Source: Clostridia bacterium (lineage in GTDB: Bacteria > Bacillota > Clostridia > Oscillospirales > Acutalibacteraceae). From it: 64,000 bases of DNA. The position numbers and the translations under genes were made by a program. This document shows positions 59,370 through 64,000 of this stretch, one piece after another (the first letter of the stretch is position 1; every line of letters begins with the position of its first letter). The notes beneath the pieces were generated by a model, which had not been told where the DNA came from, ran no database searches, and saw only the letters and a program-made list of their open reading frames with translations. The stretch covers positions 1-64,000 of the forward strand of contig JAFQCH010000017.1 of assembly GCA_017416485.1 (NCBI GenBank), given 5' to 3'.

Positions 59370-61166
59370 ATGAAGTATTCTCTCAAAAAAGCCGTCAGCC
59401 TGCTGCTTTGTGCGGCGATGTTGTTCGGTATTTTCGGTATTGTCGGTTCAGGTGCAACCGTGACTCCCGTCATTTATGTTGCTGATATTGTAAATTCACC
59501 AATTTATTCCAATCCCAATAAGGCATCCGCAGAGGCTGTGTTTTTTCCTGCTGAAGAGGAAATGCAGAGCGCATTTCTTTTCATCATAGCAGGCTTTATG
59601 TGCTATGCGGTTGCAGGTGAAGAAAAAACAGGAAAAGACCTGATTATAAGAGGAATCAATTCTTTAACCAAAGATGCTGCATGCAATGAATACGGCGAAA
59701 CGCAGGATGGTCTTGGGGTCAATGATTATAAATACCCGCTGTCCTATTACAAGGATGATCCTGCTGTTGTCACGCAACTGATGATGGCACTTGATGAAGC
59801 CAACGGGGCTGTGGGTCTGGAACATACCTATCTGTTTACCTACGACTGGCGTTTGGATCCCATTGAAAATGCCGGCAAACTGAAGGATTTCATTGCCCAT
59901 GTCAAGTCAAGGGAAGGTGCAAAAAAAGTTGCTTTGCTTTGTGCGGGCAACGGCGGTGTGGTTGGCAATGCGTATCTTTATACCTATGCGGCTACGGCTG
60001 CAAACGATGTTGCCTCCTGCGTATTTCTGAATTCTCCTTTAACCGGCCACAATCTTGTCGGCGATGTCATGAGTGGCAATCTGACACATGTTACGGATGA
60101 AAGCGAAAGCATTCTTGACACATTGGTTCAGGTTACAAAAATTGAACGTGCAAACGCAATGGTACGTTATATCAATGACGACCCGAACGGCATGATCAAG
60201 CAGTTGTTTGATGATGTTTTCGGTTCAGACGAGCTTATCAGCCAGCTGGGCTTTACGATTATATGGATTGTCAATGCCGCGCTCGGCGGGCAGAATGTAT
60301 GGTCCGATATGGCAAAATCCTACAGCGATTTTATTTCTGCAAACAAAGATGCACTTTATACCCCTTACCTGAAAGCCTTCCTTTGCAATGCCCCCGGACT
60401 TTGGGCGCTTGTGCCGCAGGAATATTTTGACGATGCAATGTTCTTCATGTTCGGCAACGAAGAAATTCCTGCCAAGCTTGAAAAGAAGATCAACGATTTC
60501 CGTCCTGTGTTGGCGGCAACCAAAACCACATTGCAGAATGCAAAAAACAACGGCATCAATGTTTGCCTTGTTGCTGGTTATAATATGCAGGTTCTGCCTG
60601 TTACGGGCAATATTGACCAACACAGCGACAGCATGCTGCTTACCAAATATGCTTCTGCAGGTGCAACGGCCGCAAAACACGGTTCTTCCGATATGCTTAC
60701 GCAGGCGGTAAAAGACGGTCACGAGCATCTTTCTCCCGATGCACAGATCGATGCTTCCACGGGTGCACTTCCCGAACACACCTGGTATATCCGCAATCTT
60801 CCCAATATGCGCTATGAATGCGAATCTGCTGCCGATTTTGTTACATGGCTGCTCATGAGCGATCATCAAAGAACCATTTGGGAAGAACTGCGTTATCCGC
60901 AGTACATGGCTTATTCAAGAAACAAGAATATTATTTCTGCACTCGATAACGGAACCACCGTTTATTACTACGGCGATGCCAATGTGGACGGCTTTGTGGA
61001 TGCCGGAGATGCAAGACTTGCGCTGCGTGTGTCTGTCGGTCTTGAAAGCATTACAACCGAAATCGGATTCATTCTTGCCGATGTGGACTGCAACGGCGAA
61101 ATCACGGCAGGCGATGCCCGCCAGATTCTGCGCTATTCTGTAGGCCTTGATCTTGAACAAGAATAA
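59370..61166 (+). CDS. Secreted dockerin-containing alpha/beta-hydrolase-like protein
   Basis: Protein of 598 residues. Signal peptide about 1-29. The main domain (about 30-500) resembles LCAT/PGAP1-type lipases: LFTYDWRLDPIENAGKLKDF then VALLCAGNGGVVG. The nucleophile-elbow Ser of GxSxGG is Asn here (N194). The C terminus (about 530-598) is a complete type I dockerin with two calcium repeats, DANVDGFVDAGDARLALR and DVDCNGEITAGDARQIL. It should dock onto a cohesin; the cohesin-like protein at 3948-4997 is a candidate partner. AAGGAGGG precedes ATG. Confidence 0.82.
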   Translation: MKYSLKKAVSLLLCAAMLFGIFGIVGSGATVTPVIYVADIVNSPIYSNPNKASAEAVFFPAEEEMQSAFLFIIAGFMCYAVAGEEKTGKDLIIRGINSLTKDAACNEYGETQDGLGVNDYKYPLSYYKDDPAVVTQLMMALDEANGAVGLEHTYLFTYDWRLDPIENAGKLKDFIAHVKSREGAKKVALLCAGNGGVVGNAYLYTYAATAANDVASCVFLNSPLTGHNLVGDVMSGNLTHVTDESESILDTLVQVTKIERANAMVRYINDDPNGMIKQLFDDVFGSDELISQLGFTIIWIVNAALGGQNVWSDMAKSYSDFISANKDALYTPYLKAFLCNAPGLWALVPQEYFDDAMFFMFGNEEIPAKLEKKINDFRPVLAATKTTLQNAKNNGINVCLVAGYNMQVLPVTGNIDQHSDSMLLTKYASAGATAAKHGSSDMLTQAVKDGHEHLSPDAQIDASTGALPEHTWYIRNLPNMRYECESAADFVTWLLMSDHQRTIWEELRYPQYMAYSRNKNIISALDNGTTVYYYGDANVDGFVDAGDARLALRVSVGLESITTEIGFILADVDCNGEITAGDARQILRYSVGLDLEQE

Positions 61167-61178
61167 AATAATAATATA

Positions 61179-61208
61179 AGCGGATGCTTCGGCATCCGCT
61201 TTTCTTTT
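61179..61208 (+). terminator. Terminator of the dockerin protein gene
   Basis: AGCGGATGC, TTCG tetraloop, GCATCCGCT, then TTTCTTTT. Confidence 0.9.
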
Positions 61209-61313
61209 ATGTGTTATTTAAAAATCGTTTGCGAGCAAATAATATGAAAACGCGAGAAAAACGGAGAAAATAAGAGCAAATGCGAAATATTTTAAAATTT
61301 CTTTAAAATGGTG

Positions 61314-61342
61314 TTGACAAAGCCTTGCGGACGTGATAATAT
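61314..61342 (+). promoter_or_regulatory. Promoter of rplM-rpsI
   Basis: TTGACA (61314-61319) with TAATAT (61337-61342) at 17 bases; an overlapping GATAAT at 61335-61340 is an alternative -10 with a 15-base spacer. Confidence 0.7.
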
Positions 61343-61379
61343 ACACGGGCAAAGATAAATGAAATCAGGAGGAACCACA

Positions 61380-61808
61380 ATGTCTACTTACATGGCAAAC
61401 GCTGCTACTGTTGAGCGCGCATGGTACGTTCTTGATGCTGAAGGCAAAACCCTCGGTGCTCTCGCTGTTGAAGTTGCTAACCTTCTTCGCGGCAAAAACA
61501 AGCCCACCTTCACTCCTCACGTTGACTGCGGCGACAATGTTATCGTCATCAACGCTTCCAAGATCGTTCTGACCGGCAAAAAGCTCGAACAGAAACATTA
61601 CTATCATCACACCGGCTACATCGGCCACCTCAAGGATGTCAAATACGGCACCCTCATCAAGGAAAAACCCGAATTTATCGTTGAAAAGGCAGTTAAAGGC
61701 ATGCTTCCCAAGAACTCTCTCGGCAACGCTGCTTTCACCCGTCTTCACGTTTATGCAGGCGCTGAACACAAACACGCAGCTCAGAAGCCTGCTAACTATG
61801 AATTTTAA
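61380..61808 (+). CDS. rplM: 50S ribosomal protein L13
   Basis: Ribosomal protein of 142 residues, the normal length, that binds 23S rRNA early in 50S assembly. [40 protein letters not shown] and [10 protein letters not shown] are the family signature. ATG 61380 is 7 bases after AGGAGG. It forms the universal pair with rpsI, 20 bases upstream. Confidence 0.98.
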   Translation: MSTYMANAATVERAWYVLDAEGKTLGALAVEVANLLRGKNKPTFTPHVDCGDNVIVINASKIVLTGKKLEQKHYYHHTGYIGHLKDVKYGTLIKEKPEFIVEKAVKGMLPKNSLGNAAFTRLHVYAGAEHKHAAQKPANYEF

Positions 61809-61828
61809 GGAAAGGGAGGCAAATTAAA

Positions 61829-62227
61829 ATGTACGAAGGCAATCCTTATTTCTATGGTACCGGCAGAAGAAAGAAATCTGTCGCTCGTGTCCGTGTTTAT
61901 CCCGGCACCGGCAAAATCACCATCAATGACAGAGATATCGACAATTATTTCGGTCTTGAAACCCTCAAGCTCATCGTTCGTCAGCCTCTCACCCTGACAG
62001 GCACTGAAGAAAAGTTCGACATCGTCTGCCGTGTTGCAGGCGGCGGCGTTACCGGTCAGGCTGGCGCAATCCGCCACGGCCTTTCCCGTGCTCTTCTGCA
62101 GTATGACGAAGAACTCCGTTCTCCTCTCAAGAAGGCAGGTTTCCTTACCAGAGACCCCAGAATGAAGGAAAGAAAGAAATACGGTCTCAAAGGCGCTCGC
62201 CGTGCACCGCAGTTCTCCAAGAGATAA
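61829..62227 (+). CDS. rpsI: 30S ribosomal protein S9
   Basis: Ribosomal protein of 132 residues at the head of the small subunit, with [20 protein letters not shown] at the start and the C-terminal [18 protein letters not shown] tail that contacts P-site tRNA. AAAGGGAGG precedes ATG. Its last seven codons are copied twice downstream (see the repeat at 62211-62545). Confidence 0.98.
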   Translation: MYEGNPYFYGTGRRKKSVARVRVYPGTGKITINDRDIDNYFGLETLKLIVRQPLTLTGTEEKFDIVCRVAGGGVTGQAGAIRHGLSRALLQYDEELRSPLKKAGFLTRDPRMKERKKYGLKGARRAPQFSKR

Positions 62228-62545
62228 CTTTTCAGAGTTTACTCTCACCCGATGGTCAACTGACTGTCGGGTGTTTTTTTACCCGAACTGCGGTCCTCGC
62301 AGCACAGCTGCTGCGGTCGAAACTAAAAATGTGCCCCCGGCACATTTTCTAAACGTTTCGAAGTTCTCCAAGAGATAACTTGTTTTTCAAAATCACAGCT
62401 CTCACAAAAGTGGGGGCTGTTTTTTTCTTGCTGAACTGCGGTCCTCGCGGCACAGCCGCTTCGAAGTTCTCCAAGAGATAACTTCTTCTCAAAAATTTCA
62501 GCTCTCACGCAAGTGGGGAGCTGTTTTTTTCTTGCTGAACACATT
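62211..62545 (+). repeat. Triplicated rpsI 3'-end/terminator element
   Basis: The string AGTTCTCCAAGAGATAACTT, which is the end of rpsI and its stop, occurs at 62211-62230, 62362-62381 and 62465-62484. Each copy is followed by a C/G-rich hairpin and a T run (ends near 62280, 62426 and 62530). Copies of GAACTGCGGTCCTCGC also recur (about 62284 and 62434). An AAAATGTGCC/GGCACATTTT hairpin sits at about 62325-62348. No gene lies between 62228 and 62590. Confidence 0.85.
62246..62280 (+). terminator. Primary terminator of rplM-rpsI
   Basis: CACCCGA (62246-62252) pairs with TCGGGTG (62267-62273), with inner GTCA/TGAC-like pairing, followed by seven T. Confidence 0.85.
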
Positions 62546-62590
62546 TTTGATAAAAAATATCCGAGTATTTTTATAATACTCGGATAACGG

Positions 62591-63145
62591 TTATTTGTTT
62601 ATTTCTTTAAGTATGTCATCTAATAATTCTACTTGCTTTGCATTGTTTTTGGATATTTCAAGAAGCACCATTGTGAAGCAAACTATGATACCGCCCACAA
62701 TTGCACCAATTAAGGCGCCGAAAAAAAGTCCTGATTCTTCATAAAACTGATAACCTATAACCGCACCGGCAGCAATCAGTATAAAGAAAAAAATCCAAAT
62801 TACCAAAGCGGCAATATTAGTCCAAAAATCATTCGGACGCTTTTTATTAACTTTTTTCCCTTTTTCTTTTTCTCGTTCTGTGATGGTTTTCTTTTTTTGA
62901 ATGAAAGCATTTGCTATGCTCATTCTTAAAATACCTTTTACAAACAATGCCATATCGGGATTGTTTGTTATGTAGCTTTCAAGAATGTTTATTGCTTCCG
63001 TTTTTTTGCTTCTGGGCATTTTAGAATCAATTAAGCGTTCACAAACATCTTTGCACCCTTTACAAATGCAGGGGATACGATGACTTTCATAATTAAAACA
63101 CAAGTTATCACTTTTGCCGCCACAGATTGAACATTTGTCTTCCAT
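62591..63145 (-). CDS. ClpX-type zinc-finger membrane protein
   Basis: Protein of 184 residues. The N terminus has a four-cysteine zinc finger (CSICGGKSDNLCFNY ... CICKGCKDVCERL) resembling the ClpX N-terminal C4 domain. A helical linker and a basic stretch (KGKKVNKKRP) follow, then two membrane helices (about 108-128 and 138-165) and a short coiled tail. Function unknown; the zinc finger may mediate protein binding at the membrane. AT-rich. GAGGAAT precedes the ATG. Confidence 0.65.
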   Translation of the reverse strand: MEDKCSICGGKSDNLCFNYESHRIPCICKGCKDVCERLIDSKMPRSKKTEAINILESYITNNPDMALFVKGILRMSIANAFIQKKKTITEREKEKGKKVNKKRPNDFWTNIAALVIWIFFFILIAAGAVIGYQFYEESGLFFGALIGAIVGGIIVCFTMVLLEISKNNAKQVELLDDILKEINK

Positions 63146-63259
63146 TCTTTATTCCTCTTTCTTGTTTTTTTCTTATAGTATAGCCCGAATACGGGCAATT
63201 GTCAAGAGGATGACATGATTTTATAATAAAAGAAAATTTGGTGTTTCATTGGTGATATT

Positions 63260-63472
63260 GTGATAATTTATGATAAATTATGGGTTACTTTAAAAGAAAA
63301 AGGCATAAGTCAATATCGGTTAATAAAAGAATACGGTATCAGTTCCGGACAGCTTGACAGACTCCGAAAAAACGGAAATGTAAATGCATATACTCTCAAT
63401 ACTTTGTGCGGAATTCTCGGATGCAATTTAGAAGACATTGCACAATATATTCCCGATGAGAAAACAGAATAA
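63260..63472 (+). CDS. Cro/C1-type helix-turn-helix protein
   Basis: Protein of 70 residues consisting of one XRE HTH: LWVTLKEKGISQYRLIKEYG, ISSGQLDRLRKNGNVNAYTL, LCGILGCNLEDIAQYIPDE. This small Cro-like type is common in Firmicutes mobile or accessory regions and acts as a repressor. GTG at 63260 follows GGTGAT. Stand-alone with its own terminator. Confidence 0.85.
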   Translation: MIIYDKLWVTLKEKGISQYRLIKEYGISSGQLDRLRKNGNVNAYTLNTLCGILGCNLEDIAQYIPDEKTE

Positions 63473-63494
63473 GCGAAATTTATATGCGAAGCTG

Positions 63495-63529
63495 AACCGG
63501 GTTGTGATAAACTCGGTTTTTTCTTTTAT
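63495..63529 (+). terminator. Terminator of the HTH gene
   Basis: AACCGGGTT (63495-63503) pairs with AACTCGGTT (63510-63518; one G-U pair) followed by a T-rich run. Confidence 0.75.
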
Positions 63530-63570
63530 TTTATAATTGCATAAATTCTGCACATTTTTGCATATCCCCT

Positions 63571-63599
63571 TTGTTTTTTGCACAGATTTGTGCTATAAT
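63571..63599 (+). promoter_or_regulatory. Promoter of the nucleotidyltransferase gene
   Basis: TTGTTT (63571-63576), 17-base spacer, TATAAT (63594-63599), 31 bases before the ATG at 63630. Confidence 0.6.
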
Positions 63600-63629
63600 T
63601 GCTTTTATTATACGCAGGGGGAGTTTACC

Positions 63630-64000
63630 ATGACAGACATTTCTCTTTTCACGGATTTGTTTTTGAGCCGTTTGCAGCAGGTTTTCTGCGACCGTGTTTG
63701 GTTTGTCGGCTTGCAGGGCAGCTACGGTAGGGGAGAAGCCACCGAGCACAGTGACATCGACATGGTTGTGATTCTCGACGAGCTGACTGCGGATGATTTA
63801 AAAGTATATAACCGATTCCTTGATACCTTGCCGCACAGGGAGCTGATTTGCGGCTTTTTGTCAGGCAAACAGGAGCTGCTCAATTGGGATCCTGCCGATC
63901 TGTTTCAGTTTTATTACGATACCACACCCATCAGGGGAAGTCTTGATGAATTGCTGCCCTTGCTGGACGAAACGGCAGTGCAACGCGCCATCAGAACGGG
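63630..64000 (+). CDS. Nucleotidyltransferase domain protein (partial, runs off the window)
   Basis: The frame is open from the ATG at 63630 to the window end (123 codons), so the C terminus is missing. The N-terminal part has the pol-beta superfamily motif GLQGSYGRGEATEHSDIDMV (GS...G..., then SDID metal site). This matches the MNT/aminoglycoside-type nucleotidyltransferases. Antibiotic modification, antitoxin-like or other AMP-transfer roles cannot be told apart. GGGGGAG lies 6 bases upstream of the ATG. Confidence 0.82.
   Translation, partial: MTDISLFTDLFLSRLQQVFCDRVWFVGLQGSYGRGEATEHSDIDMVVILDELTADDLKVYNRFLDTLPHRELICGFLSGKQELLNWDPADLFQFYYDTTPIRGSLDELLPLLDETAVQRAIRT

Noticed and set aside
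61211..61313. L13-type autoregulatory leader upstream of rplM
   Set aside because: The stretch is AT-rich and upstream of the promoter; no clear structured leader lies between promoter and ATG.
62323..62544. 73-codon minus-strand frame after rpsI
   Set aside because: It is a translation of the duplicated rpsI-terminator mosaic, with no RBS or domain.

Overview
The window looks like chromosome of a gut-type Clostridia bacterium (Bacillota, probably Oscillospirales/Ruminococcaceae-like). The evidence is the rimP-nusA-ylxR-ylxQ-infB-rbfA-nrnA-truB-ribF order, low-GC Gram-positive promoters (TTGACA, 17 bp, TATAAT), strong AGGAGG-type ribosome binding sites, CCA-encoding tRNAs, and type I dockerin sequence in secreted proteins. 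Core genes look moderate in GC; several patches (16.2-17.2 kb, 25.3-28.5 kb, 62.6-63.5 kb) are clearly AT-richer and look acquired.

Layout. 0.3-3.7 kb: minus-strand operon (TSCPD protein, nucleosidase, Maf, ComF-like, paired half-size chromate transporters). 3.8-5.0 kb: a dockerin remnant just upstream of a membrane-anchored protein with two cohesin-like domains. 5.0-12.9 kb: the translation/transcription operon rimP to ribF behind a hairpin leader. 12.9-13.5 kb: a tandemly duplicated tRNA-Met/tRNA-Glu cassette. 13.5-21 kb: helicase, SAP-domain protein, TIM-barrel glycosidase, membrane phosphoesterase. 21-25 kb: small DUF genes, a hairpin array, tRNA-Leu, a secreted beta-helix protein and a polytopic membrane protein.

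25.3-41.8 kb is an accessory island, almost all on the minus strand. It is rich in GNAT acetyltransferases together with methyltransferases, P-loop kinases, a HAD protein, a NUDIX fusion and a radical SAM protein. Two blocks (27.5-33.7 kb and 37.0-41.6 kb) each begin with the same kind of attenuator: an 18-codon leader peptide ending in NR.AVLSVC.-stop, an identical RBS/start region, then an intrinsic terminator just before the first structural gene. This pair is the strongest candidate for an undescribed regulatory system here; antibiotic- or translation-stress-induced read-through is the inferred logic. The island also carries a Phd/RelE-type toxin-antitoxin pair, a DUF4160/DUF2442 pair, and a cytidine deaminase overlapping a two-helix membrane protein that resembles CBASS S-2TM-beta effectors.

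41.8-48.7 kb: secreted PHP and calcineurin-like hydrolases, a TetR regulator and a large secreted repeat protein. Four secreted proteins in the window end in short amphipathic tails that may be a cell-surface or export signal. 46.4-51.0 kb is a REP landscape: imperfect palindromes, three 143-bp composite units and a REP-associated tyrosine transposase (RAYT), with REP copies supplying the stop codons of two genes. 51.1-59.2 kb: an EF-G paralogue, a condensation-type acyltransferase with a membrane partner, a zinc-ribbon/propeller protein and a serine hydrolase. 59.4-64 kb: a dockerin-bearing alpha/beta-hydrolase-like protein whose nucleophile position is Asn, then rplM-rpsI with a triplicated terminator region, small regulators, and a nucleotidyltransferase cut by the window end.
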